From: Flaccisagitta enflata
Taxonomy: Eukaryota > Chaetognatha > Sagittoidea > Aphragmophora
NCBI GenBank assembly: GCA_965153355.1
Contig: OZ231127.1
Location: 80,228,001 to 80,292,000, forward strand
Direction of reading: 5' to 3'
DNA: 64,000 nt
Below are positions 17,445-45,000 of the stretch, in pieces; position 1 is the stretch's first letter, and each line of letters begins with the position of its first letter. The translations under genes were made by a program, and so were the position numbers. The notes under the pieces were generated by a model. That model saw only the letters and a program-made list of their open reading frames with translations. It did not search any database and was not told the DNA's origin.

Positions 17445-17704
17445 GGGCGCGTTTCTAGTCACAGGCAATCGCGTTTTGAACAGATCACTCGGTTGCTCGC
17501 TACGTTCGTTTGCTCGCACCGCTCACTCCGCTCACTCGCTCGGCAGCGCTCGGCAGCGCTACGCTCGCTTGCTCAGTTCACAGGCTCGCTCACTCACTTT
17601 GCTCACTCCCTAGTGGGATGGTTGAAATTCATGAATATGTGTTCACGCTGAGAACGCGTTTGTCGGGAACAAACGCGTTTTTCTTCTTCACTAAAAACAC
17701 GCCC
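17445..17704. mobile_element. family D MITE
   Basis: GGGCGCGTTTCTAGTCA at the left and CACTAAAAACACGCCC at the right, with the family interior. The flanks do not form a clean target duplication. Confidence 0.6.
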
Positions 17705-17883
17705 TCAAGGGGGGTTTTAGGGGCCTTGGTGATGGTGATTTGAGGGTTTTGGGCGGTGGTTTGGTATATCTTTCCTCTAGCATGTTTCAATAAGCCATGG
17801 TGGGGAGGGAGGGGTTGCAGCTACAAGAGATTCCTCAGTGAACAGCGACTCGCTCATTCCGCTAAATTGTTGCGCCTCTTCTT

Positions 17884-18118
17884 TTTAGTTGCGTGCACGC
17901 GATTCTACAACCTGCTCTGTCCGTTGGTCGGTCGGTCAGTCGGTCACGCTTAGCTTTTTTTGGCGTTTTACGCCATTTTAAGTCATTTTAAGTTATTCAA
18001 AGTTAATTTAAGTCAATTTACATTTAGTCTCTTTATCTGTTGGTCTTTTAGTCCTTTGGTCTAATGGCCTTAACAACCGCACGCGACTGTAAAGGGTTGT
18101 CATTGTTCTTTAAACAAA
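17884..18118 (-). mobile_element. family A element
   Basis: TAGTTGCGTGCACGCGATTC, GGTCGGTC tract, AAGTCATTTT repeats and end CCGCACGCGACTGTAAAGG. Confidence 0.6.
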
Positions 18119-18329
18119 TAACTTCCTTTAGCCGTTCTTTCCTTTTATTTCATTAGCTAGTTAGCTAGTTTACATCACTTGAAATGGGGAATCCCCGAAG
18201 TTCCGTTCCTTTTCAAATGAAATTGTCGAGCCTGACAAAGGAAAACACGAGAAAGCTTCCTATTAAAAATTTCGAATAATTGGTTTTCATTCGAATATCT
18301 TGACTGCAGGTTCGTAAAGTTATTAGGTG

Positions 18330-18480
18330 CAGACAAGCGACTCTACACACCTCGCTGTGTAGGTTCGTCCATACGTCTGTCCATTGACTTCTTTCGTCTG
18401 TCCGTCAGTCGGTCCGTCCTCCCGTCCACCCATCCGTGATGTTTGTAAATGATCGTTGTTGTTGTTTTTATGAAGATTTA
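18330..18480 (-). mobile_element. family A, degraded copy
   Basis: GCGACTCTACACACCTCG followed by a GTCCGTC-rich tract. The palindrome has decayed. Confidence 0.4.
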
Positions 18481-18635
18481 AGTCAGTTTGGGTTTGTATG
18501 TGCAAGTATAGGTTTTTAGTACAGGCGAACCCCATAGTGACGGTCACTTGAGGTCATGGTCAAAATCCGTTACGACAGACTGACAGACAGACAGGCATAC
18601 ACGAGAGAAAAACAGACAGACTGACAGACAGATAA

Positions 18636-18640
<5 letters not shown>

Positions 18641-18721
<81 letters not shown>

Positions 18722-18724
18722 GCT

Positions 18725-18790
<66 letters not shown>

Positions 18791-18792
18791 GG
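18641..18792. repeat. (GA)n then (CAGA)n microsatellite
   Basis: An 80-bp GA run, a short spacer and a 64-bp CAGA run. Confidence 0.95.
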
Positions 18793-19068
18793 AAATGTTT
18801 TGATCCTGCAGCAGGTGCATAGAGCCTATTATTTTGACTGCTGGAGTGCAGAAACGAAAGGGAAATGGGATGCCAGTGGCGACATCTAGGGGATCGAATT
18901 AGTCGCTACAGAAGAACGCTCATGTTTCTTCACCACAATCAGATCTGTCAGGTAACTTCCTTCAAATTCGCGTCCTCGATACATTAGGACAAAGCTGGTA
19001 CCGATAACTGATTTTCGAGGGTCGACAAAAGAGGCCTAGAGGATCCGGTCATGACCGGTTCACATATC

Positions 19069-19193
<125 letters not shown>

Positions 19194-19382
19194 TTCTCAG
19201 ACCGTCATTGCAGTAAGATCAAAGAACAGAAATTGATTTTCTTCCACACTGATTTACCTTTTTAAAGGTCAAAAATTCATTACTTCGCTGTGTATCATTT
19301 ACTACGTCTTTTCAACGATCTCCCACCTCTGTTCAATTCTAAATAATTTGAGAGTTTTCAAGCCCAAAAAAAAAAGAGCATC

Positions 19383-34420
<15,038 letters not shown>

Positions 34421-34616
34421 ATGTGTTTTACGTAAATTGGAATAGATTGCTTTTGTTTGCAAAGGTTAGGTAGCCAGTCGGTCTATCCGACAGGTAGCCA
34501 AGTCGTTACTCTTTTCGCATTGATAGCAGTCACCTCACCCCTGCAAAAGACAAAGTGCCCCTGTCATCACTGCCTCTCTCATTAAGAGGCCTTCTCACTG
34601 GGAGGGTCGTTTATCC

Positions 34617-35298
34617 CAGGGCCGTGGAGAGGGGGGTCCACCCCCCTCTGAGAAGGGGGGCCCGGGCCCTAGGGGGACCCAGGGGGCCCTGAGGTGGGAG
34701 AAAAAGAAGGGAAAGAAAACAAAGAAAAAAGAAAAAAATAAATAGAAAATTAATATAAAAAAGAATGAAGAGAAAAAAAAAGTAAGAGGGGAAAGGAAAA
34801 AAAAAGAGTGATTTTAATCTAATTTAAATCATGCTTGGCCCTTGTTTGACTTTAATGTAATGGCCTCTTTAGGTCAAATCAGATATGCTCATTGATAAAA
34901 TCTCAAATACTAATCTTTTTAAAGATAAAATATAATTTACTTTTTCAGGGGCCCATAAATATTTTCTAATGATATTTTCTAAATTGATTGATAGTATTTT
35001 GAAACACTTTGTATTTTTTAAAGCTTTTGCCATTCAGTGCTCAAAATTCTTCCACTGAAACTAGAAATCTGGCACAGATGTTTCACTGAATTTTTTTTGT
35101 TTTGTAAAAAAGAAAAAAAATTCAGCATAGACTAATGCCAGGTTGCGTATTCTGGAGGCAAAAATTAGGATATTTTTTAAAGGGATGACACAAAATTGAC
35201 AATTAAGAGTGACATGGGGGGTAAAAGAGGAGGGGGAGGGGGGGGGACCCGACCATATGAGCCAGAGGGGGGACCCGCCATTTCTCTCCACGGCCCTG
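34617..35298. mobile_element. hAT-type MITE with perfect 8-bp target duplication
   Basis: Ends CAGGGCCGTGGAGAGG and CTCTCCACGGCCCTG are inverted. GTTTATCC flanks both sides (34609-34616 and 35299-35306). CAGGG ends with an 8-bp duplication are hAT hallmarks. The interior is AT-rich and non-coding. Confidence 0.88.
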
Positions 35299-35425
35299 GT
35301 TTATCCGGAATTGTTAACTCAAACCGCGCTTTGCCTCACCTATTACAACTACAATAAAAAAAATGTGTTTTCTACATTTCATTCGCAAGTTCTCTCCCAC
35401 ATATTTACTAGCTAACCCCTTATTA

Positions 35426-35934
35426 CAGTAGATGTCGTCTAGACTTGGAAATACGGGGGAGCTCATAACCTGAGCATCAGTATAGTGAGGGGACTGATAT
35501 TTTGCTGGTGTAATGTATAGACCCTAAAGGGTTGACGATAGGGTATGGCATCCCCCTACGGCTTACCTTACAAAAAAAGCTTTTTATATAAAAGTTAAGG
35601 TTCAATCACTTTTATGGCAGAATTTCAGCTTCATCTATTTTCTTAAATTGCAAAACCAACCTGAGATTCGAACTTGGAACTTTTAAAGAAATAAACTGAT
35701 CAAGACAAATCTGAAGCCAAGTGGGTTAACCACTAGACCAATTTTAACAACTGTTGAAGGAGAGCAAATTTGATTTAGTGTATTCAAGAGAATTTTCTAT
35801 CCACAGAGCTGCCATACCCCATCGTCAACCCTATGGGACATAAGCATTATACACACACAGTTTCATTTCATTTACACAAATGATAGTTAGGATATGAGGG
35901 CCCCCATATTTCCAAGTATAGACGACATCTACTG
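35426..35934. mobile_element. TA-flanked MITE containing a tRNA-like segment
   Basis: Ends CAGTAGATGTCGTCTAGACT and GTATAGACGACATCTACTG are inverted and flanked by TA. A second inner inverted pair is GGGTTGACGATAGGGTATGG with CCATACCCCATCGTCAACCC. Confidence 0.8.
35652..35745 (-). pseudogene. tRNA-derived sequence (A and B boxes)
   Basis: On the minus strand TGGTCTAGTGGTTA (A-box-like) is followed about 60 bp later by AAGTTCGAATCT (B-box-like). No full cloverleaf or acceptor stem could be paired, so this is a tRNA relic or SINE head, not a tRNA gene. Confidence 0.4.
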
Positions 35935-36159
35935 TACCTTTTTTGTTTTTTTTCACTAGCTAGCATTACCCTAATTTCTAAAAGCAAAACCTGGTCACAA
36001 ATCTCAAATTAAAACAGTGGAATATCATTTCTTGAGTAACCTAGGCACAAACTGGTAGATGTAATCAATAGAACATTAACAATAAAGAAAATAAAGTCAT
36101 GAAATCAAGAGACGAGCGTGATTATTTCTACTTGATAAGATAGCAACGGTGGCCTAAAA

Positions 36160-36345
36160 TATGAAAATCTTATTTTTTCATGAAAGTATATAGTGTGACC
36201 TATCAAATGATTGGAAATTTCACCAGGAATGTGAATCTTGAGTCAGAATTTTGAAACTGATATATCTTTGAGATCTATTTGTAAATATATATAAAAATTG
36301 ATACTTTTCAACGATTTTTGCAAAAATTTTCAAGGGAAATTTTTT
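36160..36345. mobile_element. family C half element
   Basis: AAGTATATAGTGTGACCTAT followed by CAAATGATTGGAAATTT, as in one arm of the foldback family. No opposite arm found. Confidence 0.5.
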
Positions 36346-36450
36346 TTAAGGGTTTACATCAATTCTCCACTATAAATTGTACCTACTCATACAAGTCACT
36401 ACCATTGGGGATTTTTTTAAATTCTTGCCTAGTTAAGGCCCACTGTGTAT

Positions 36451-36489
36451 AATGATGATGATGATGATGATGACGACGACGATGATAAA

Positions 36490-36586
<97 letters not shown>
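36451..36586. repeat. (GAT)n microsatellite
   Basis: About 42 GAT repeats with a GACGAC interruption at the start. Confidence 0.95.
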
Positions 36587-36588
<2 letters not shown>

Positions 36589-36805
36589 TAAGGGGCATAA
36601 GGCAGGGCTTGAAACTTTGCAGATGTTCCCCTTCTCTCCCAAATGTTGTTACAGAAATTAGGTACCGCGCTATTTACGTCCTCAGTAACGGCACTGATAA
36701 ATATTGTTTTTTAAACCGCCTATGAATATGGACAATTTAAAAAGAAATTCAGAGATTTGTAATAAGATTCCCATCATTTAGGGTTTGCTGACGATCGATT
36801 TTTCT

Positions 36806-37287
36806 TTTTAGTTGCGGACACGCAACTCTATAAGAGGCTTTATCTGTCCGTCCGTTGGTCCGTCCGTCCGTCGGTCCATCGGTTCGTTGGTCCATTGGTT
36901 AGGGCTTGAAAAAGTATTGCTTGTAGCGCGGAACAGTTGTGATTTTGCTCTGAAATCAAATTCAACTGCCTGTAAGATAACGCCGTTACGCCCAAACGCC
37001 AGCTTCTACAATCCCGGCAGTGGCACCAATGGATGGACCTAGAAGTTCTGCTTTGGCTTGTAAACAAAACAAGGCCGGATACACGGCTACCCCAGTCGCG
37101 TGCGGGTGGGCAGGGGCTGTATTTGAGGTCACTCAATCATTTGGGCAGGAGCGGTGAGGCCAAAGACTGCAAAAACCAAAAAAAAGTAAAGTGTGACGGA
37201 CGGACGGACGGACGGACGGACCAACGGACGGACCGACGGACGGACCGACAAAGCGGGTTGTAGAGTCGCGTAGCACGTGACTAAAAA
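36806..37287. mobile_element. two family A elements, opposite orientation
   Basis: 36806-36905 begins TAGTTGCGGACACGCAACTC with a GTCCGTCC tract. 37066-37287 begins AACAAGGCCGGATACACGGC and ends near GTCGCGTAGCACGTGACTA. No gene seen from here to 38170. Confidence 0.6.
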
Positions 37288-38170
37288 CAAAGATCAAAGC
37301 ACCCTCGATTTTTAATTTTGAATCATTGACATAATGTTTCATACAACTTTCTGTTCTTGCGCTCAGAGTTAGAGTCCATAAGACATAAGGTCAACTAAAA
37401 CGCAGATAATAAATATTTTTTCAATCTATTGCATTTTACATACATTATGGTCAATCTTTTTTTTTATCGATGTCAATCATCAGGTTAGGGAGATATTTCA
37501 CTTTTCCTCCCAGATCTACTTGCTTACTCGGATGAAGACGTAAGTAAAGGTGATTTGTGAGGTGCGATTTTCCTTGTCATCGTTGCTGTCTTACTATGCT
37601 GTAGTGAGTTACGCACTGGCGTTAACTCTAACCAAAACGATCTTTTTATAGCGCCAAATTGCGTGACACAGGCTGCTGCATCCAGTCGGATTCACCCAGG
37701 GTAATGTGATGCACTGTCCGCGCAACTGTGTATCTGTCCAGTCATTTAATTGATGATTTTAGTCAGTCTGTCTCTCTATCTCGACGCGCAATGATACATT
37801 GGAGAGTCATGTCTGACTTAGAGAAAATGTCAGCGGAGGTGTGTTTTAGAGACAAGTCGTAGGATAAGTGTTTCCTTTTTTCCCCACTTTTTTAATAAAT
37901 AAAGTTTGTAAAACATCAAAACCAGTAATGCTGAAGACTCATGATTTCCACAGTTTTACTTAGCGTCCTCACTTTAGTCAAAGTGCGAAAAATCTGTGTT
38001 GAGCGAGCTTAATAACCCCCGCTGATATCGCTGTCTACATTGGTCCATCCGGGGTGATCGAGAGAAAAGTGGGAAAACGGGCGTTTTAAATACTTCTTGG
38101 GTATGTTTGAGTGTGGGGGTTAAGTTGGGGTATGGATGGAGGTTGGATATTTTGACCCCGCGTCACTTGT

Positions 38171-38308
38171 TCACAAATTTTCATATGGAATGATCGTGTA
38201 ACCGAACATATCGAAGTCAATTTGAAACATTGCCACAATTTTTTCATAAACATCCGAGCCCAAAGTTTTCAAAAGCTTCCTCGTAACTGTCTGTGTATCG
38301 CTTTCATA
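38171..38308 (-). CDS. CHST8-14-like exon 7 (terminal)
   Basis: Encodes YESDTQTVTRKLLKTLGSDV, then YEKIVAMFQIDFDMFGY and a stop. The acceptor (GTGGCCAG) is weak; a nearby ACACAG is in the same phase. Confidence 0.75.
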   Translation of the reverse strand, partial: YESDTQTVTRKLLKTLGSDVYEKIVAMFQIDFDMFGYTIIPYENL

Positions 38309-40379
38309 CTGGCCACTCCCACCCACTTCTATCCACTTGCCACCACCACCACCACCACCACCACCACCACCACCACCACCACCACCATCATCATCAGCAC
38401 CTTCCTGCTGCGCAACCCATTTCCACCCACTATCACCCTCACCAGTCGATACACCATCTCCATTGCTTCTGCCATCTGTGGCATCTTTTTTAATCCCAAG
38501 TTCCCAACAAAATGTCCGTTGTTTTTTCTATTCCCAAAAGCAGGTGACAGGTTCTTTTTCTCCAATTTTGGTATGACGGCATTGACTCCCATGGCTTTCT
38601 TTAGAATGTAGTTTGAATCTCGTTCCAAAGTTTCAATTTTGAGAATATGAGTTAGCCGAACGCCACAAGGAGTGCAAAATCTGTAAAATAAGATGGGTAC
38701 AATGTGGGCATTCAAAGGAAAAATAATTTCCAAGAAATTTTCAATTTCCATTTGTGTAACTTAAAGCCCAATCTATTTGGACTTGATCTAGGAACTCTGT
38801 TATCAATGCTGTAGTTGTATAAAATGGCTTTGTTTCTTTGTTTCTTTGTTTCTTTGTTTCTTTCTCTGTTTCTTCAAACCTGCCATCACATCTCCTTTTA
38901 CCTTTTTTTTTTTTTTGAACCGGGGTATATTTTCTTCCTACAATTGTAATTAGTTATTGATACCTGTAGGTTGGTGTCCAGTGAATGTCAAGATCAAGTC
39001 CCTCGTCGTTTTTATCGAGTAGATACTGGACAAATTCTTTGAAAGTCGCGACAAATGACGAATTTGACGCAGTAAGCAATATTTGGCGACTACTGCGGTA
39101 CCTGTGTATTTGCGAAATACAGTTGTTGTCGTGTAGACTAGAAATAACGGGGGTTTTCATGTTCAGAAGTCCAATTGAGCGAACATAATAAGATGTTTTG
39201 TTAGTGTTTCTTGAGTTGAGTCTCAAAGGGTTGACAGCGAGGCCGAGGCTGAGCACCGTATTTTTTCTAATTAGCGCCCCGGGCGTTTTTGAAATAGAAA
39301 TATAACTTTGCTTTTTGGGCAGCGGCCCCGAAGGGGCCGATGACCTAGCTTATACAGGAGAAATTTCTCCTCCTTCTCCTCCTCCTTCTACGTCCCCCCC
39401 CCCCCATCGAGACCCAAATCCTAGTCTCGAGGCCCTAATCCTAGTCTCAAGACCCAAATACTAGCCTAGAGGCTCAAATCCCAGTCCCAAAGCTCAAATC
39501 TGAGCCTCAAAGCTCAAGTTCCAGCCTCAAAGCTCAAATTCCTGCTTCGAGTCTCAAATCCCAGCCTTGAGGCTCAAATCCTGCCTCGAGGCTCAAATCT
39601 CAGCCCTGAGGCTCAAATCCCAGCCTCAAGGCTAAAACCTAAGCCTCAAAGCTCAAATCCCAGTCTCGAGGCTCAAATCCCAGTCTCCAGGCTCAAAACC
39701 GGAACCTCAAGGCTCAAATGCCAGCCCCAAGGCCCAAATCCTGGTATTGAGGCCCAAATCCTAGCCTCAAGGCTGAAATCTCAGCCTTGAGGCTCAAATC
39801 CCAGCCTTGAGGCTCAAATATCAGCTTAAGGCTCTAATCCCAGCTCCAAGGCTCAAATCCCAGCTGCAAGGCTCATCTCTCAGCCTCTAGGCCCTGATTC
39901 CAGCCTTGAAACTCAAATAAAAACAGAACAGGTCATCGGCCCCTTCGGGGCCGCTGCCCCTCTAACCACCTCACATCAACATACACTCACATAGGGGCAA
40001 TGGGTACCGCTGACCACCTAACGCTTTTGCGACTATTAACCCTCTAATTAGATCCTCCTTTGTACTGTAAATGAACTGTCATTCAGTCTACTTATTCATG
40101 AAAGGCTATCAAAATGCTAAATTTGACTCAAAATGGAGATATTCATTGCATAAATCATTAAACACAGACGGCTACCTGGAGACAATTTGTCTTCGCAATA
40201 TGTCAAAGGCTGAGTCAGGCTCAGTATGAAGCAGTTTGTCCCTAAAAGCGCTGACGAGGCGTTCCAACGGATCACGGCCGATGAGGAAGCAAACGGCCGA
40301 AGGTTGTTGGCAAAATGACTGCAACTCCCCTACAGATGGACGACCGTAATAATTACGAGCTATCTGGCCACCCTTGAGG

Positions 40380-40467
<88 letters not shown>

Positions 40468-40656
40468 CACACTCAAGAATTACTTTTCCAATATGTCAAA
40501 AGTAAATTACAATAAAGGCGAATCTCGCCGACCGGAAAAAAGTAAATTTTTTTTTTTGGTGTATGTTCTTCTATGTGCATTTCATGATGTCTGGTTGACT
40601 GCCTGCCTGTTTCTGTCATTCAATCTGTCTCATGTGTCTCTTTCTTGGTCTTCCTT

Positions 40657-40710
<54 letters not shown>

Positions 40711-41950
40711 TGTCTCTCTCTCTCTCTCTCTCTCTGTGAATGTGTGTGTATGTGTGTATATTTGTGGGGGGAGTGTGTGTATCTCTGTGTTTCTTTTTCT
40801 CTTTCCCTTTCTCTCTCACTCTCTTTCTGTTTCTCAAGCACAGTAAAATTCAAAAGCTAGCGTCATAAAAGTTAGGGTCGATTTTCTATTGTTACATAGG
40901 GTTGAAAAATTGGATCAATAAAAGATTTTAATTTTTGCAAAAATGCGAAAAAATAAAAAAAGATTGAAAAATTCATAGCGCCAAAAGTAATGATTGTAGA
41001 GACTTCTGGTTGGCGCTATTTGAAAGAGAAAAATAAGCTCTTTCTTAGCTATGAATATCAAAAAATGTATCATCCCACCCCCAAAATGACTGAACTTCCC
41101 AAAAATTGCCTCAAACCAAAAATGGAAAACTTTATTTCTCCCTTGCGTTTCAAAAAGTTGAACTACGTAATTTGACTTTTTTTCCAATTAACAGTGGCCA
41201 AAAAAAAACAAAACTGGACGCTGTTTTTTGATCAAGAATTTCTTAGTAACTAAGAAAGATAAACCCTTAAAATCCATGGTTTCAAAGAGCTTCGAAATAT
41301 CTTTCATTTGAGCTCTCACAGAGCATTGTAGCTTTAGAACTTCAGAAGTTATGACGCTTTAAAGATAAGGTAGTACGAGATTTCCCAAAAATGAGCAAAC
41401 TTCAAAAAATGGCCTCAGAAACTCAATAAACCTATGAGTGGGACCCTAATTAGTGGCAAATCACCAATCAAAACTCAGTCGGTGAAAAAAAACCCCGTGG
41501 ATGGGCTCAAAAACTAAATCTCGACTATTCTTTAGGCGATTTTTCACACTTACTCAGATTTTAAAAGTTTATTCATTCATTCAAAATTCAACTTCATAAA
41601 AAAAGTAAAGACCTGACCAGGCAGGATCAATATTTCTCAAAAACATAAATTCAGCATGTGTTTTCGATATACTGTAAAGCAACGCTAAAGTGCACCTGCT
41701 AATAAGGTATGCCCACCTGTAGGGCATATAACCTGTGGTCTCATGAAAGATTTTTGTAGATGTTTTTACAGTGGTAATAAAGCAGCTTCACTATGAGGCA
41801 TACTTTTGCTCGGTCCCCTGGCATGCGCTCTAGTGAAGCTCAACAGTATTCTTATCATTTCTCTTCATATTAACTCCATTTTGTCAATTTAAACCAGCAC
41901 AGTAGTTTCTTTTCAATTATACACTCTCACCCTTCTTCTCTTCTCTTCTC

Positions 41951-42013
<63 letters not shown>

Positions 42014-45000
42014 TCTTTCTCTCACTGTCTCTCTGTCTTTCTCTTTATCTATCCTCTTTCTTTGAAAATTTGAATAGCCAATCTGACCGGGACAAACTGG
42101 AAGCAGCATTACAAACCATTTCTGACAAAAGCAAGGTAACAAACGACTTAGGTGCTCAAAGGACCTGGCGTTGAAATTTGTTGCAATGGAGAATTTTTCA
42201 AAATAATAGAACAAGGCTTAAGAATTCTGTGCATTTGAAGAGCAAAAAGGATGTTGAAATGGTGCTATGCTGATGAAGGAGGGAAGAATTGGCAAGGCAA
42301 GGCAATTGACAAGCTAGATAGCGTTTTAGTATATCTTGAGTGTAAGGAATACTGTGAAAAAAAGCAGCAGACACTCGTTGAAAGACACAGTTGAAGCCAT
42401 TTTCAGAAATGCTCACTGAGGATGTACTTTAAACAAATTCCAGTGAACAACAAAGCAGGAGAGAACTACTTTGGTAACTTCTCACAACAGCTCAAAGCAA
42501 AAGGAGGTGTAGCATTTCAGGCCATAAGTGACAGATTGGTACTCAAATTAACAGACAAAGCATTTGCAAAGGGAGCTAAATGCATGCTCAAAGATAGCAA
42601 GCCAAGCACGCCAAGCAAGCCAAGCAAAGGCCAGCCAGCCAGCCAAGCAAAAAGAAGTTGCAGAAATTAAGATAGATTGGTCCAGGGCCGAAAAGGATCT
42701 GATGAAGTCCTAACCTGTTGTCACTGATCCAGAAGCAGATCAGCTAGCCAGAGGGCAGTCAAACAACAAGGCGATGGCCTTGTGCCAAGATAATGGCGAG
42801 AAACATAAATATGATGCTCAATTGACGTCTTAAAATGAATTCCACAAATGCTACAATTGAATCAAGATGTTGAAGGAGTAAAATAAACAGTCAATTTTGT
42901 GCAGAGAATTCAAATTCTAATAAATCGTTTTTTCTGAGTTGCCCAGTGACTTTGTTTACTTCAAGCAATACAATATCATTTCCTAATAAATGTATGAGTA
43001 TCTACTGGCATTGTATTCTGTTGACCAATGCAATCAATAATTCATTATAGTTGATAATGTCTATGAAGCAACTAATATGCTTGATTCACCCACAGCACAC
43101 TCCTTGGCCGTGTATCCGGCCTTGTTTCTGAGTTGCCCAGTGACTTTGTTTACTTCAAGCAATACAATATCATTTCCTAATAAATGTATGAAAATCTACT
43201 GGCATTGTATTCTGTTGACCAATGCAATCAATAATTCATTATAGTTGATAATGTCTATGAAGCAACTAATATGCTTGATTCACCCACAGCACAGTCTCAA
43301 ACAAAGAGAAAAAGAAATACAGCACCCACTTCAGCTGATCCTGAACTGGACTTCCAATGGCCACTTCAAGAGGAAGAATTTCTTATTACTTTGGAAGTAG
43401 ATGGTTGGAACCTTGGGTCAGTCCAATTATACAACCAGGAGCAACATACCACTTGTGTTCAAGCCCTCACCACTCTGAAAGTTTGTGCAAACGATCATGT
43501 AGGGAAAACATATTGGATTTAATCGACTGAAGAAGTAGTAGATCACTTTGAAAAGAAGCATGTGCTTGAAATCAGGCCCTCTGTTACATTTGCCAAAAAT
43601 ATAAAGCAAAAAGATTTGGTCTTTGCACTTTTCAACAGAGAGGTCATTAAGGCTTTTTGGGGACAACTCATCACCTCTAATACCCCAGAGCAGTAGCACA
43701 ATAGAGATTAAGACAAATTCATGACCATTCATGATCTGACCTATGATTCAACTCTCCCTCTTACGCAAATTTTATGAATTTGATGATTGAACTGCTAATT
43801 CATAGAACTTTGTTTGACAAGGATTGAATTATTTTTTCATTACAGATCACTAACTTAACTTTAGAGTTTGCTAGGTTTTATCAATATCATATGTAAGAGC
43901 TAATTAAATATCTAGATATATTGATTTCAGTAACAGTTTCCGGTTTTTGCCTGTTTTTCTGCAATTTTTATCATGTTTTACCTGTTGACAATTATGATTT
44001 CATGTAATTTTTTTTCATGGGATGAAGAATGCTACTGAGGCATGGCATGAACAACAATAGTTTGTACAAGAAAAAAAATTTGGAAAATTTTAGCTATTTA
44101 AGAAAAATGTACTTAAAAAACGCTTAAAAAAATGCAAAAATTGGTTTTTGTAGCCATCCGCGGGGTATTTTTTGAGTGACAGCCCCAAAATTGGTGGAAA
44201 ACCTCATATTTTGGGCCCGCTGACATGAAAATCAAGTATCTGAGACGAGATTTTGACTCGCCCTACACTCGTACTCCCTTATTAAAGATAACCACTCAGA
44301 AATCTCAAATCTGGTTTCAATCTTTTAAGAGTAACCAACTCTGAATTACTACCTTGTTCATAATTCTTCGTTCACCTGTTTTCATTAATAACTTCACTTT
44401 TGAATGAGATAAAGGGAAAAAATTGGTGAGATTCAGAAACTGCATCAAAAGATCTTTCATTTGCGTCTAATCTGGTTGCAGTAGCTTTAGGCGTTTAGAA
44501 ATGAGACCATTTTAAAGGGAACATGTCTTTGTCAAAAATGCAGAGAAAATCATGCTTGTGATAATTAGAAAAAGACATGCCATCTTTGAACCGCTCTCAT
44601 TTTTAAACTGTTTGAGCTATTGGAATGAGATTGGTCCCAGACAAAAGATCTTATGAAGTAGTTTTTAAATGTCACCTATTTTTTTGTACCTACGCTTACT
44701 AGAAGTATATTTTTACTGCACGTGCGTGAGCCCATGCAAAAAGTGATGTCAGTAAAGGGGCTGAAAAAGTTGTGTAAAAGTCAAGGCAACAGGTCACGGC
44801 AGAATACCCAAAGAAGCTTTGCCAATCATTGTTAAGGCGCACGGAAGCAGGCATTGTGGCGGGGGAAGGCCATAGGAAGTATTTAGAGAAAAAACAAACA
44901 ATAGAATTGACATTTTCTGTATATAGATGAACTGTTTGTCAAAGTGAACGAAGAATTATGATCAAGGTAGTAATATAGCTTGTAAACGAATAAGAATCAT

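Noticed and set aside
18850-18955. Open stretch MGCQWRHLGDRISRYRRT ending at a GTAACT donor-like site
   Set aside because: No family resemblance, and no downstream exon in phase with it. It could be creatinase 5' UTR but is not supported.
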